This document shows positions 1 to 9,390 of a stretch of DNA of 64,000 nt, piece by piece. Every line of letters begins with the position of its first letter. The first letter of the stretch is position 1. The notes under the pieces were generated by a model. The model was not told the origin of the DNA. It did no database searches and saw only the letters and a list, made by a program, of their open reading frames with translations. A program made the position numbers and the translations under genes. The stretch comes from Thermoguttaceae bacterium. GTDB lineage: Bacteria > Planctomycetota > Planctomycetia > Pirellulales > Thermoguttaceae. Location: contig JAFQXE010000045.1 in NCBI GenBank assembly GCA_017407125.1, positions 124,001 to 188,000 on the forward strand. Direction: 5' to 3'.

Positions 1-19
1 TTCTCTTGGGGACAGCCAT
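1..19 (-). CDS. rpmF: 50S ribosomal protein L32, first codons only
   Basis: The first six codons on the minus strand read MAVPKR, the conserved start of ribosomal protein L32, and the gene then runs off the left edge. An AAGGAG ribosome-binding site lies seven bases before the ATG, and a strong promoter lies about 120 bases upstream. Only 19 bases are visible, so the call rests on the start peptide plus these signals. Confidence 0.6.
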
Positions 20-139
20 TTTTTACTCCTTTGAGTTCTTGTATGTTGAATTGATTTCCCCGGAACGGAGAAAAATTATTTTACTAATATCTGTACGGAA
101 ACGTATACTGTTTTCCCTACAGAAAAAACTTGAATAAAT

Positions 140-167
140 ATAATATTGTTTTTTGACGTTTTGTCAA
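140..167 (-). promoter_or_regulatory. Sigma-70-type promoter for rpmF
   Basis: On the minus strand there is a perfect TTGACA, a 16-base spacer and TATTAT. It points at the MAVPKR start and leaves a 5' leader of roughly 110 bases. The -35 box lies in a small palindrome, TTGAC-GTTTT-GTCAA. Confidence 0.6.
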
Positions 168-221
168 GGGGCTGTACGGGAAATTTTTTCCTAATCGAAA
201 CAAAAATATGAAATAGGTAAG

Positions 222-297
222 GCGTTAATTAGCAATTGTCAATTTGCAATTATCAATTATTGAGGCGCTTTGCGAAATTGCTAATTGCTAATTGCTT
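222..297. repeat. ATTGCTAATTG word repeat
   Basis: Degenerate tandem copies of the word CAATTGCTAATTG fill the gap and run into the 3' end of the neighbouring thioredoxin-like gene. The last residues of that gene (ASN, then TAG) are encoded by the repeat. The same word recurs near 17.9, 36.0 and 37.4 kb. Confidence 0.6.
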
Positions 298-1367
298 GCG
301 CTGCTTCCGTATTTCTGTTTTAGCTCTCGGGCGGCGTCGTAGGCTTCTTTTTTGAGTTCTTTGGAAAGATTCTTTCTGTCGCAGTAGGTTTTCAGGGAAT
401 TGAACAGACCTTGGGCTTTGTTTTTTGCCGCTGCGGGTTTCATTTGACTGGCGTTGGATTCAAAATCAGCGATATTGAGCAGAATCGCGGATAAATCTTT
501 GACGTTTTTGTCGGCGGAAAGCTTTTTGACAACGTCCGCCAGAGCGCGTTCCTGATTCATGCCTTTAATTGACCGATTGAGCTTGTCAATGGAAACGTAC
601 GCTTTTGCGGGATCCGTTTTTGACAAAGCGAGCAGACGAATTATTTCGTCATTAAGATAGCTGTTGAGCGTTTCTATCGCGGTTTGCGCTTCTGAATTGT
701 CGCTGGATTCTGCCGCTTTTTGCAGTTTTTTATAGTTCGCCAGCCATGGTTTACCGGGCATGAACATAGCCAAAGCTGTTTTCTGGAACTTTCCCAGGTC
801 GGAATCGGCGAAGGGGTGTTTCAACCCTCCGGGAACGCCAGAGGAGGCCAGGGCGTTAAGAATGCCCGATTTTTTCATTGTCATCGTTTCCTGAAGCAAA
901 GCGGGAACTTTGTTGGCGACTTCCATCGGATTCCCTTCTGCAACGACGTTCCCGGTTGCGTCAAACAGAAAGGCGCGTGGAATGCCGGAAAAATTCTGGT
1001 TGACTGGCAAGCTCAGATGTTGATATACTGGAAACGTAATTCCTTTTTCTTTTAGAAATTTGTCGGTTTCTGGGGAGTACTGCTGAACGTGGTTCCCGAT
1101 AATGCAAAACATTCCGGTTTTGCCCAGTTGAGCGTACATTTCCTGAAGATGCGGCATCGACTGACGGCACGGGCCGCAATTCGTTCCCCAGTATTCAACG
1201 AATACAACTTTTCCCCGGAGAGCGTCAGGGGATATTTTCGGCCCGCAAATCTGCTGAGCTTGAGTAACATCGGCAAACGGAGACGCCTTTTCTGCCTGAA
1301 CGTCTGAAGATACAAATGCGACCGCGCACATAGCGGCAACCGCCAAAAAAACGTTGAGATGTTTCAT
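288..1367 (-). CDS. Secreted thioredoxin-like (TlpA/ResA family) protein
   Basis: 359 residues. A signal peptide (residues 1-25, ending DVQA) precedes a thioredoxin fold with the redox motif CGPC at residues 64-67 (context YWGTNCGPC) and the family's cis-proline in GIPRAFLF. TlpA/ResA proteins reduce disulfides outside the cytoplasm or support cytochrome maturation; the substrate cannot be told here. About 150 C-terminal residues form a helical, Lys-rich extension beyond the usual TlpA length, of unknown role. The last codons and the stop lie in an intergenic word repeat, so the natural C terminus may have been altered. It lies downstream of the FG-GAP gene on the same strand, with a 180-base gap. 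Confidence 0.85.
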   Translation of the reverse strand: MKHLNVFLAVAAMCAVAFVSSDVQAEKASPFADVTQAQQICGPKISPDALRGKVVFVEYWGTNCGPCRQSMPHLQEMYAQLGKTGMFCIIGNHVQQYSPETDKFLKEKGITFPVYQHLSLPVNQNFSGIPRAFLFDATGNVVAEGNPMEVANKVPALLQETMTMKKSGILNALASSGVPGGLKHPFADSDLGKFQKTALAMFMPGKPWLANYKKLQKAAESSDNSEAQTAIETLNSYLNDEIIRLLALSKTDPAKAYVSIDKLNRSIKGMNQERALADVVKKLSADKNVKDLSAILLNIADFESNASQMKPAAAKNKAQGLFNSLKTYCDRKNLSKELKKEAYDAARELKQKYGSSASN

Positions 1368-1455
1368 GAATATTTATGTATGGGAGAGTAAAAAGGGATA
1401 AAATGCAAATTTCTCTAAATATTCATTATACTCAAAATCAGACCAAGAAAACGAC

Positions 1456-1490
1456 GCAGGAGAAAAATAATTTAAAATTTTTTCTCCTGC
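1456..1490. terminator. Inverted repeat between two minus-strand genes
   Basis: Twelve-base arms GCAGGAGAAAAA and TTTTTCTCCTGC pair perfectly around an AT loop. It lies just past the stop of the FG-GAP gene and could end that transcript. No clean T-run follows, so it is only terminator-like. Confidence 0.4.
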
Positions 1491-1548
1491 CTGGAACGTT
1501 TGTGGTTGTTGTGAGGATTGTCGGATTATCCTGTTCGTTACAGTATAA

Positions 1549-2736
1549 CTACTTCTGAATAAACAGCATAACGCCGCGCTTGTTGGAAATGAGAATGTCG
1601 GGCTTGCCGTCGCCGTTGACGTCGTTGACGTCAAAGTCAGTCGCGACGCCGCTGGCGCCGTCGATGAGATGTCGAACCCACTTGACCTTTTCCGGCGTGC
1701 ATTTGTTTTCGTACCAGATCAGTTCCGCCGGGAGGAACGCGCCTGGATCGTGTCCGCCGTGAGCCATCCAGCGTTTGCCTGTAACAATGTCCAGCTTGCC
1801 GTCGCCGTTCATGTCGACCATTTTTGTAGAGTGGTACTGGGAGTTGATTTTGTCGTCCGGGTCTTCAATGACGATTCTGTCCCAGCCGCCGTCTTTATTC
1901 TGCTTGAACATCCAGATTCCGAAATTGTGAGCGGCGGTTGTAAAGATTTCCGCTTTCCCGTCGCCGTCAAAGTCAGCAACCTGCATGTGTGAGCATTCCG
2001 GACCGAAATCGGCTTTGACTTCTTCCCATTTCGCGCCGCTGACCAGTCCTTCTTTCGGCTGCAGGAAGTACCCAAACGGAGTAACAATGTCCGGGCGGCC
2101 GTCCCCATTAATGTCCCCGATTCCGAAGCCGTGAGAATAATGTCCCGCCGCGGGATGATCGAGTTTCGAGACGTCAATTCGCGTCCACGGCTGAGTTGGG
2201 TCGTCTCCCGCTTTGAAAATCGCAACGCGCCGCTGCGGGCTATTGGTATTGTTGACGTCGGGGTTCCATCCGCCGACAATTTCTACGATGCCGTCACCGT
2301 CCATGTCCAGCGCGACGGGGCTTTCGTTATTGAGAACGTCGGTGATCTTGTATTCTTTCCATTCGACGCCGTTAGCCGCGTCTTTGCCTGGATTGGCATA
2401 CCAGTACTGCGTCTTGCCGGGCCAGGGGAGACGAATGAAATCAACGAAACCGTCTTTGTTGACGTCTGCCGCCGCAGCGCCGAAAACGGTACTGTAGTTT
2501 TGCCACTCGTATTGAGAATAGCCTTTGCCGTTAAACGGAACCGGCTTCCAGTCCGGCGCAGCGTAGTACAGCTCGCCGACGCCCAGATCTGGCTTGCCGT
2601 CGTTGTTGTAGTCGGCAATTGCCGCGCCTTCAGAACGAAAAACGGGGTCAACGTCAACGCGTTCAAAAGTCAAATAATCTGCCGCAAAAAGCGAAGACGC
2701 CGATAGCGTCAACGCCAAAAACAGGATTCGTTTCAT
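1549..2736 (-). CDS. Secreted FG-GAP/VCBS repeat beta-propeller protein
   Basis: 395 residues from the chosen start. I use the ATG at 2736 because it follows a strong AAGGAG site and opens a clean signal peptide (MKRILFLALTLSASSLFA); the longer frame only adds a repeat-derived leader. The mature protein carries about seven calcium-binding FG-GAP/VCBS motifs of the form D-x-N-G-D-G-x-x-D (for example DYNNDGKPD, DINGDGRPD, DVNGDGKPD), consistent with a seven-bladed propeller. Such proteins are abundant in planctomycetes and are usually exported for carbohydrate or protein binding; no catalytic residues are evident. The substrate is unknown. Confidence 0.85.
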   Translation of the reverse strand: MKRILFLALTLSASSLFAADYLTFERVDVDPVFRSEGAAIADYNNDGKPDLGVGELYYAAPDWKPVPFNGKGYSQYEWQNYSTVFGAAAADVNKDGFVDFIRLPWPGKTQYWYANPGKDAANGVEWKEYKITDVLNNESPVALDMDGDGIVEIVGGWNPDVNNTNSPQRRVAIFKAGDDPTQPWTRIDVSKLDHPAAGHYSHGFGIGDINGDGRPDIVTPFGYFLQPKEGLVSGAKWEEVKADFGPECSHMQVADFDGDGKAEIFTTAAHNFGIWMFKQNKDGGWDRIVIEDPDDKINSQYHSTKMVDMNGDGKLDIVTGKRWMAHGGHDPGAFLPAELIWYENKCTPEKVKWVRHLIDGASGVATDFDVNDVNGDGKPDILISNKRGVMLFIQK

Positions 2737-2758
2737 GTTGTCTCCTTGTGTTGTGTGG

Positions 2759-2792
2759 AAGGGAATAGGGAGTAGGGAATAGGGAGTAGGTA
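2759..2792. repeat. GGGAATAGGGAGTA word repeat
   Basis: Two and a half copies of a 14-base word GGGAATAGGGAGTA lie directly upstream of the FG-GAP gene's ribosome-binding site. The same word, in either orientation, occurs at about 2.99, 3.99 and 37.32 kb. Confidence 0.6.
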
Positions 2793-2879
2793 TGATGATT
2801 CCCCATATCATTTAGTGAATTATAAAATAATATTGACAGAAATTCAATAGGGGGGGTTGAGATTCAGATAATTAAATGT

Positions 2880-3020
2880 AAAATAGAGGGAAGTTGCGAG
2901 TGGCGAGTTGCGAGTTGCGAGAAGTTCTTGTGAGACGCTCCTCGTAATTCCGCATTCCGAATTCCTAATTCCGAATTAAAATACTCCCCATTCCCTATTC
3001 CCTACTCCCTATTCCCTAAT
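2880..3020. repeat. Mosaic of short-word repeats before panC
   Basis: Three different simple words follow one another: TTGCGAG-type units (2894-2921), AATTCCGAATTCC-type units (2945-2978) and CCCTATTCCCTACT units (2984-3018). No gene is seen. panC starts a few bases after the last word and has no clear Shine-Dalgarno site. Confidence 0.6.
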
Positions 3021-3023
3021 ACC

Positions 3024-3896
3024 ATGCAAATAGTTCGTACAACATCTGAAATGGCGGCGCTTGCCGCTCAATGGCGAAAAGAAAATAAAACCGTCGGGCT
3101 TGTCCCGACAATGGGCGCCCTTCATGCAGGGCATATCAGCCTCGTTGATTACGCAAAGGCGGAATGCGACATCGCCGTTGCGTCCGTGTTTGTCAATCCG
3201 TCTCAGTTCGGACCGAACGAGGATTTCGACAAGTACCCGCGAACGGAAGCTGCAGATATCGAAAAGCTCGAAGCGGCTCACTGCGACGTCGCGTTTATCC
3301 CGTCTCCGGCGGAAATGTATCCGGAAGGATTCTGCACCTGGGTCAACGTTACCGCCGCGCCGGCAGACCGCTTGGAAGGCAAACTGCGTCCGATTCATTT
3401 TCAGGGCGTTGCGACGGTTGTTTTGAAGCTCTTCAACCTCGCTCAGGCGACAAAAGCCTATTTCGGTCAGAAAGACTTCCAGCAGGTTCAGGTCGTCAAA
3501 CGGATGGTTAAAGACCTCAACGTCCCGATTGAAATCGTGCGCTGTCCCATCGTTCGCGAACCGGAAGGACTGGCGATCAGCAGCAGAAACCGTTACATGT
3601 CAGAAGCGGAAACCGAGGAAGCCCTTTGTTTAAGCCGCGCTTTGAAAAAGGCGAAAGAGCTGGCTTGCACGGGAGAATACACAGTTGCTCAGATTGCTGA
3701 CGCCATGAGAGAAATCGTTTCCGAGCCGAAAGATGCCAGCGTCGATTACGCGATTCTGGTGGAAGGCGAAAACCTCGACCCGGTTCCGGAAACAGACGTA
3801 GTCAAGTCGGAACTCTGGCAGGACAAAGAACTCGTCGCCCTCCTGGCGGTTCGAATCGGGTCAACCCGACTCATCGACAACGCGGTTTTGCTATAA
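3024..3896 (+). CDS. panC: Pantoate--beta-alanine ligase
   Basis: 290 residues, full length for the family. It joins pantoate and beta-alanine, using ATP, in the last step of pantothenate (coenzyme A precursor) synthesis in the cytoplasm. Visible hallmarks are the N-terminal VGLVPTMGALHAGH with the HIGH-type nucleotide motif HAGH (34-37), the SVFVNPSQFGPNEDF segment, YFGQKDFQQ, and the C-terminal AISSRNRYMS, which is the KMSKS-like loop. It stands alone; panB and panD are not adjacent. Both flanks are built of intergenic word repeats. Confidence 0.97.
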   Translation: MQIVRTTSEMAALAAQWRKENKTVGLVPTMGALHAGHISLVDYAKAECDIAVASVFVNPSQFGPNEDFDKYPRTEAADIEKLEAAHCDVAFIPSPAEMYPEGFCTWVNVTAAPADRLEGKLRPIHFQGVATVVLKLFNLAQATKAYFGQKDFQQVQVVKRMVKDLNVPIEIVRCPIVREPEGLAISSRNRYMSEAETEEALCLSRALKKAKELACTGEYTVAQIADAMREIVSEPKDASVDYAILVEGENLDPVPETDVVKSELWQDKELVALLAVRIGSTRLIDNAVLL

Positions 3897-3897
3897 T

Positions 3898-4022
3898 TTA
3901 GCTTCTAGCTCCTAGCTGCTAGTTTTATGGCTGGCAACCGAGAATTACGAATCCCCAAGCTAATAGCTATCAGCTAACAGCTAAAGGCTCCCTACTCCCT
4001 ATTCCCTACTCCCTATTCCCCC
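3898..4022. repeat. AGCTNNTAGCT and CCCTATTCCCTACT word repeats
   Basis: This gap consists of AGCTTCTAGCTCCTAGCT-type and AGCTAATAGCTATCAGCT-type units, then CCCTACTCCCTATTCC units that end six bases before the moxR start. No promoter or coding signal could be separated from the repeats. Confidence 0.55.
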
Positions 4023-4027
4023 TAACC

Positions 4028-5035
4028 ATGTCCGAATTATTAACAGCCGAACAGATTCAGCCGGTAAAAGAAAAAATCGACCGTCTTCAGGACGAGCTCA
4101 ACCGAGTTTTGCTGGGGCGTCCGGAACTGCATAAACTGGTTCTGATTGGAATTTTCAGCCGAGGGCACATTCTGCTCGAAGGCGTGCCCGGCGTCGGGAA
4201 AACCGCGCTCATTCAGGCGCTGGGAACGCTGCTGGGATTGAAGTTCAATCGCGTTCAGTTCACGCCAGACCTCATGCCGGGCGATATCACCGGGTCTCAC
4301 TTGTTGCAGGATACGCCTTCGGGAAAGCGGGAAATGGTCTTTCAGGAAGGTCCCGTTTTTACGAACATCCTGCTGGCAGACGAAATCAACCGCGCGTCGC
4401 CCAAGACGCAATCTGCTTTGCTGGAAGCGATGCAGGAACGGCGTGTAACCGCTTTCGGACAGACGCGTCCGCTGCCGGAGCCGTTTTTCGTCCTGGCAAG
4501 CCAAAACCCGATAGAACTGGAAGGCACGTACCCGTTGCCGGAAGCGCAGTTAGACCGATTCCTGTTCAAGCTGCACGTTGCGTCGCCGTCCGCTCAGACG
4601 TTAGAGGAAATTATTACGTCTCGACGTCACGGCGTTCCACCAACGGCTGAGTTTATTTTCTCGTCCAGTGAGCTGGAAAAGGCGTTTGCGTTGTTGAGAA
4701 ACGTATTCTTGCCGCCGGCTGTGGCAAAGTACATTTCTCAGGTTGTCGCGGCAACGCACCCGGATTCTGCCGACGCGCCGGAATTGGTTAAGCAGTACGT
4801 AACGTTCGGGGCGTCGCCCAGAGCCGCCATTGGAATTGCGGAATCCGCCCGCGCTGCCGCGTTGCTGGACGGCCGCCCGACTTGCGGATTCCAGGACGTA
4901 AAGTACGTCGCGCCCGCCGCGCTGAACCATCGACTGATCTTGTCCTACAAGGCGAAACTCGACGGCGTCGACGCAGACGCGATTATTCAAAACCTGCTCG
5001 ATTCCGTTGATAAAACGATACTCAGCAACGACTAG
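4028..5035 (+). CDS. MoxR-family AAA+ ATPase
   Basis: 335 residues. Walker A is GVPGVGKT (52-59), Walker B is ILLADE (114-119), and the sensor-1 asparagine lies in LASQNP (160). This matches the MoxR/RavA clade of AAA+ chaperone-like ATPases, which typically act with VWA-domain or DUF58 proteins to assemble or activate complexes. None of those partners is adjacent here: the gene is followed by a strong terminator, so it is probably monocistronic. The large repeat-rich membrane protein at 19.9 kb is of a kind often seen near MoxR genes in planctomycetes, but that link is inference. Confidence 0.93.
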   Translation: MSELLTAEQIQPVKEKIDRLQDELNRVLLGRPELHKLVLIGIFSRGHILLEGVPGVGKTALIQALGTLLGLKFNRVQFTPDLMPGDITGSHLLQDTPSGKREMVFQEGPVFTNILLADEINRASPKTQSALLEAMQERRVTAFGQTRPLPEPFFVLASQNPIELEGTYPLPEAQLDRFLFKLHVASPSAQTLEEIITSRRHGVPPTAEFIFSSSELEKAFALLRNVFLPPAVAKYISQVVAATHPDSADAPELVKQYVTFGASPRAAIGIAESARAAALLDGRPTCGFQDVKYVAPAALNHRLILSYKAKLDGVDADAIIQNLLDSVDKTILSND

Positions 5036-5055
5036 CGTTTTTTAACAAACATCTT

Positions 5056-5088
5056 GGGGGAATCTGCTAACATCCCCCTTTTTGTTTC
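5056..5088 (+). terminator. Rho-independent terminator after moxR
   Basis: GGGGGA pairs with TCCCCC across an 11-base loop and is followed by TTTTTGTTT. It lies about 20 bases past the moxR stop. Confidence 0.8.
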
Positions 5089-5172
5089 TCTTTAGAAAGT
5101 TAATTTAGAGGGATTATATAAAAAATATCAACTCTGTTCTCAGACTGTATCAGATTCAAGTCAAAAATTATC

Positions 5173-5200
5173 TTCAAAAAACCGAAAAGTATACTATAAT
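5173..5200 (+). promoter_or_regulatory. Putative promoter of the polysaccharide cluster
   Basis: TTCAAA, a 16-base spacer and TATAAT lie in AT-rich DNA between the moxR terminator and the ABC ATPase start, about 45 bases before its ATG. The -10 is perfect and the -35 is weak. Confidence 0.45.
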
Positions 5201-5243
5201 ATAATAAATAGTTTCATTAAACAGGTTTATAGTATTTGCCAAT

Positions 5244-6506
5244 ATGGGAACCGCTTTAGAAGTCAATCACGTTTGGAAAAAGTTTAATCGCGGCGAGTTC
5301 AACGACTCGCTTCGCGACGCTGTGCCTGCGATGCTCAAAAGCATGGTAGGTTTAGGTCCCAGTCGCTCAGAGCTTCAAAAAAATGAGTTTTGGGCGCTCA
5401 AAGACGTTGATTTCAAAGTCGAAGAAGGGGAATCCGTCGCTTTAATTGGACATAACGGCGCTGGGAAAAGCACTCTGCTGAAGATTTTTTCTAAAATTCT
5501 CAAGCCAAACAGGGGCAGTATCAAAGTCAACGGACGCATGCGCGCTCTGATTGAGATTGGATCCGGTTTTCATGGGGATTTGACCGGACGGGAAAACATC
5601 TTCCTCAACGGGTCGATCTTGGGCATGTCTCGCAAAGAAATCCAATCGAAGTTTGACGCCATTGTAGATTTTGCCGGAATTGGAGAATTTCTCGACATGC
5701 CGGTCAAGAGATATTCCAGCGGCATGTACGCCCGCCTTGGGTTTGCCGTCGCGGCGCATCTGGAACCGGAAATTCTGATTGTAGACGAAGTTCTTGCCGT
5801 CGGCGACATGGCATTTCAGAGAAAATGCATGGGCAAAATGAACGAAGTTGTTCATGAGGGGCGCACCGTTGTTTTCGTCAGTCACAATATGGTTGCTGTT
5901 CGGAATTTGTGCCATAGAGCCATTCTGTTCGATCATGGCGAAGCGGTTATGGACGATGTAACAGCTCTTGTTGTAGAACGGTACTTCGATTTATTGCATG
6001 AAAAGCAAAAAGAGCATCAGCAACAAGTTCTCCCGGAAGATAGAGATTTAATTAAGATTACAGAGGTTTTAGTGGGAGATTCTTTGTCAACGTTGTCAAG
6101 AGATGCGTATTGCGAATGTTATGGTCCATTGTTTATCAGAGTGTATTTTCAATGTTCAAAGCCGGTTTCCAATGCGTATTTCAGCGTAGTGGTGTCTGAT
6201 TATGAAGAAAACCATATTATTGGCGTTAATACGCGTATTACGCAAAAATCGCATGGAGATATTCAGAAATCGGGTTATATAGACTTTTATATTCCTCATT
6301 TTTCTGTTTTGAAAGGCATCTATGGATTGCGCGCATGTATTTACACGCCAGATAAACATGGTTTCAGCTATCGCTTTTTGAATCATTTTGTATGCGAGAA
6401 CACGATTAATGTTCAGTATGTCGATTATCCAGACTGGAAGTTTGCATCTTATGGATTTGAACAACGAACATTCACTCCGTATGATTGGAACATTACATAT
6501 ATGTAA
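5244..6506 (+). CDS. Polysaccharide export ABC transporter ATPase (Wzt/TagH type)
   Basis: 420 residues. The N-terminal ATPase has Walker A GHNGAGKST (69-77), signature YSSGM (157-161) and Walker B ILIVDE (177-182), with the family's KRYSSGMYARLGFAVAAH segment. Residues from about 250 form a separate C-terminal domain like the Wzt carbohydrate-binding domain, which reads the end of an O-antigen-type chain. It would power export of an undecaprenyl-linked polysaccharide. The membrane partner (Wzm/TagG) is not in this window, which is unusual, so it must be encoded elsewhere. It is the first gene of the surface-glycan cluster; the C-terminal third is visibly AT-richer than the ATPase part. Confidence 0.9.
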   Translation: MGTALEVNHVWKKFNRGEFNDSLRDAVPAMLKSMVGLGPSRSELQKNEFWALKDVDFKVEEGESVALIGHNGAGKSTLLKIFSKILKPNRGSIKVNGRMRALIEIGSGFHGDLTGRENIFLNGSILGMSRKEIQSKFDAIVDFAGIGEFLDMPVKRYSSGMYARLGFAVAAHLEPEILIVDEVLAVGDMAFQRKCMGKMNEVVHEGRTVVFVSHNMVAVRNLCHRAILFDHGEAVMDDVTALVVERYFDLLHEKQKEHQQQVLPEDRDLIKITEVLVGDSLSTLSRDAYCECYGPLFIRVYFQCSKPVSNAYFSVVVSDYEENHIIGVNTRITQKSHGDIQKSGYIDFYIPHFSVLKGIYGLRACIYTPDKHGFSYRFLNHFVCENTINVQYVDYPDWKFASYGFEQRTFTPYDWNITYM

Positions 6507-6554
6507 CAGTTAAACCATTATTGTCCGTTTCATTATTAAGACTGGGTTTTTAAG

Positions 6555-8042
6555 ATGAATAATCATGACTTTGAGAATATAGTTAGCGTCATCCGTAATA
6601 CCCAAGCGGCGTATCCATCACAACAAAACGGGTTTTCGCCAGGCGTTTCTTATCCAGAATATCCGTTTGGCTCTGATATTTCAGACCAGAAAAATGACGT
6701 ATACGAGATGATTCGCGAATCTTTCCGCATGCTTGGAATGGACGACTCCAGATACGGAACGCCGCAATGGTCTCCTTTGAGTGAAATTATTCAGCCTGGA
6801 GAAACGGTATTGTTAAAGCCCAATCTTGTATATCACAGAAATTTTGCGCCCGAGAATGGTTTGGACTGCTTGATAACGCACCCGTCATTGGTTCGGGCGA
6901 TGGTGGATTATGTTTATATCGCTTTAAGAGGAAAGGGAAATATTATTGTTGCAGACGCTCCAATGCAGTCTTGTGAATTTGATGTTTTGAAGCAGAACAG
7001 CGGTTATAATCAGATGCTGGATTTTTATGACAAACATCAGGTGCATATAGAGTTTCTTGATTTACGCAACGTTATTACAAAGCTGGAAAATGACGTTCTT
7101 ATTAATCAGCCGGTTGTAAATTCGAATGAAAATGTTACAATTGATTTGGGACAAAACAGTTACCACGCGGGATTGTCAAATGAACGATATAAAAATTACC
7201 GGATTCTGGATTACGATCCAACCATTATGACAAAGCATCATAATGCTGACAAGAACGAATATCTTGTTGCTAAAAAGATCCTTGACGCAAATGTTATTAT
7301 CAACATGCCCAAGCCGAAAACGCACAGAAAAGCAGGCGTAACGATTGCGTTAAAAAATCTGGTTGGCATAAATACCAATAAGGAATGGCTCCCGCATCAC
7401 ACAAAAGGCTCTAAGATGTCTGGAAAGGGCGATGAATATTTGATTTCATCAAGATTCAGAGTTCTTCATGCATACGTTCAGGATTTATACAACTATTTCC
7501 ATGCAAGAAATGAAAACTCGTTTGCAACGAAACTTTCCAGAAAAATCCTGGGCTATTTTAACAAAAAAGCTCCTCAGCACCGCTATGACTTTTTTTCTGA
7601 GGGAAGTTGGTACGGAAATGATACAATTTGGAGAACAATTTTGGATTTGAATCTGATTTTACGTTATGTAGACAGTGATGGAAATCTTCAGAAAACGCGT
7701 CAAAGAAAAGTTTTTAATGTTGCAGACATGATTATCTCAGGCGAAGCGGAAGGGCCCCTTCTTCCGAAGCCTAAAGACGTCGGAATTATTGCAATGGCGT
7801 ATAATTCGGTTTGTATGGATGAAGTTATAGCCGCTCTTATGGGCGTTGACATCGAATTCATTCCGACAATCAGAAATGCAAGGAGTAACAGCGATTATCC
7901 ATTGTGTACAGTTGACAGACAGCCTGAAATTGTTTCCAACGATGAACAATGGAATCTGAACTATGCTGGCATTAAGGGCAAGCCTAATTTGAATTTTGAA
8001 ATGCCGTCTGGTTGGAGAGAGTATAATAATCCACAGAAATAA
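6555..8042 (+). CDS. DUF362 domain protein in the polysaccharide cluster
   Basis: 495 residues, no signal peptide. The DUF362 core is recognisable from VLLKPNLVYH near residue 95 and the paired segments INMPKPKTHRKAGVTIALKN and NLVGI near the middle. DUF362 proteins often carry iron-sulfur clusters, but no Cys-rich ferredoxin motif is present, so this is the cluster-free type found in some surface-glycan loci. The reaction is unknown. Start and stop are tightly spaced with neighbours (48 bases after the ATPase, 2 bases before the ATP-grasp gene), indicating one operon. AT-rich compared with the housekeeping genes, suggesting acquisition. Confidence 0.8.
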   Translation: MNNHDFENIVSVIRNTQAAYPSQQNGFSPGVSYPEYPFGSDISDQKNDVYEMIRESFRMLGMDDSRYGTPQWSPLSEIIQPGETVLLKPNLVYHRNFAPENGLDCLITHPSLVRAMVDYVYIALRGKGNIIVADAPMQSCEFDVLKQNSGYNQMLDFYDKHQVHIEFLDLRNVITKLENDVLINQPVVNSNENVTIDLGQNSYHAGLSNERYKNYRILDYDPTIMTKHHNADKNEYLVAKKILDANVIINMPKPKTHRKAGVTIALKNLVGINTNKEWLPHHTKGSKMSGKGDEYLISSRFRVLHAYVQDLYNYFHARNENSFATKLSRKILGYFNKKAPQHRYDFFSEGSWYGNDTIWRTILDLNLILRYVDSDGNLQKTRQRKVFNVADMIISGEAEGPLLPKPKDVGIIAMAYNSVCMDEVIAALMGVDIEFIPTIRNARSNSDYPLCTVDRQPEIVSNDEQWNLNYAGIKGKPNLNFEMPSGWREYNNPQK

Positions 8043-8044
8043 TT

Positions 8045-9067
8045 ATGTTGCAATCGTTAAAACAGTTATACTGGGATATCCGTTATGGAGACAAGCGCCT
8101 GTTTAGTCTAAGAAACGAGGGGGAAAAACGCGTACTGGAAATTCTGGGCAAGCAATGGCGTTGGCAGCGGCGCTTGTCCCGATTTGAAAGAATTCTGTAT
8201 TTTGATCGCTATAGCGATGATTTTTCTGAAGAAGATCAGCGCTATTATTTGGATTGCTGTTACAAAGAAAAAACGGGAAAAACAATCAATTGGGACAATC
8301 CTCAAACATTCAACGAAAAAATTCAGTGGCTGAAACTGTATTATCACAATCCGCTATTGACTCAGTGTTCGGATAAAGTTGCGGTTCGCGATTATGTTGC
8401 CCAGAAAATTGGCGAGGAATATTTGATTCCAATAATTGGAGTTTACTCCAGCCCGGATGAAATTGATTTTGAAGCCCTTCCAAAACGCTTTGTTTTGAAG
8501 GTTAATTGGGGCAGCGGACAGAATATAATTTGTAATGACAAGTCGACGCTCAATGTTGATGAAGCAAAAATACAGCTTCAGCAATGGATGTTGCCCAAAA
8601 ATAATCTGTATTTCAGCCATTTGGAATGGGGATACAAAAATATTGTTCCAAAGATTATTTGTGAACAGTTTATTGAAAACAATTCCGAAAATCATGAAAT
8701 TTATGATTATAAATTCTTTTGTTTTAATGGTAAAGTTGCCTATATCATGTTTTTAGCAGAACGCCAGACAGGGTTAAAAATGGCGTTTTTTGACACTCAA
8801 TGGGAAAAACAGGATTTTGTATATAGTTATCCAATATACGAAAAAAAAGTGTCCAAGCCGGAAAATCTGTCACTGATGATTTCTGTCGTTGAGACTCTGG
8901 CAAAGGATTTTCCAGAAGCGCGCGTTGACGTTTTCAGAATGAATGACGGACATTTATATTTAGGCGAGATGACGTTTTATTCGTATGCTGGCTATTGCAA
9001 TTGGAATCCCCCCGAATGGGACTTGAAACTCGGACAAATGATCCAGCTGCCGGAAAAATGGATTTGA
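8045..9067 (+). CDS. TupA-like ATP-grasp protein
   Basis: 340 residues. It matches the ATP-grasp family named after TupA of teichuronopeptide synthesis: the N-terminal signature NPQTFNEKIQWLKLYY (about residue 80), then SDKVAVRDYV, KRFVLKVNWGSGQNI and the late YDYKFFCFNGK and GEMTFYSYAG segments. The family is thought to ligate amino acids or peptides to surface polysaccharides and is common in glycan clusters. It follows the DUF362 gene by two bases. The exact substrate is not visible. Confidence 0.85.
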   Translation: MLQSLKQLYWDIRYGDKRLFSLRNEGEKRVLEILGKQWRWQRRLSRFERILYFDRYSDDFSEEDQRYYLDCCYKEKTGKTINWDNPQTFNEKIQWLKLYYHNPLLTQCSDKVAVRDYVAQKIGEEYLIPIIGVYSSPDEIDFEALPKRFVLKVNWGSGQNIICNDKSTLNVDEAKIQLQQWMLPKNNLYFSHLEWGYKNIVPKIICEQFIENNSENHEIYDYKFFCFNGKVAYIMFLAERQTGLKMAFFDTQWEKQDFVYSYPIYEKKVSKPENLSLMISVVETLAKDFPEARVDVFRMNDGHLYLGEMTFYSYAGYCNWNPPEWDLKLGQMIQLPEKWI

Positions 9068-9390
9068 TATTAATACTGCGTAATTGTTATGTTTAGGTCT
9101 TCAACTGATTTAGTATCTGTATTGAGATTCCCTTTTTTAATAATAATATAAATTGAGTTCGTATTTCATTTCTAAAGATTGCTATAAATCCCCAAAACAA
9201 TAAAAAATCTGGCTTTTATTATATTTTTTCGTAATAATGATGTATAATAATATTTAAGAATGTAAATGGATTCAATTAGTTGGTAAAGTAATATTCAATT
9301 GTTTGGAATGCTAACCAGGATAACATTAAGGATAGTTTTAAGTTATCCCTATTTATATTCTATAATAAGTCATGAGGAGTCAAGTATAAA
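9068..9390. other. AT-rich gap inside the glycan cluster
   Basis: No coding frame or terminator is seen in these 323 bases. Two TATAAT boxes (9243-9248 and 9361-9366) suggest a fresh promoter for the next gene, but neither has a convincing -35 box. A GAGGAGT site precedes the next ATG with a long 11-base spacing. Confidence 0.4.
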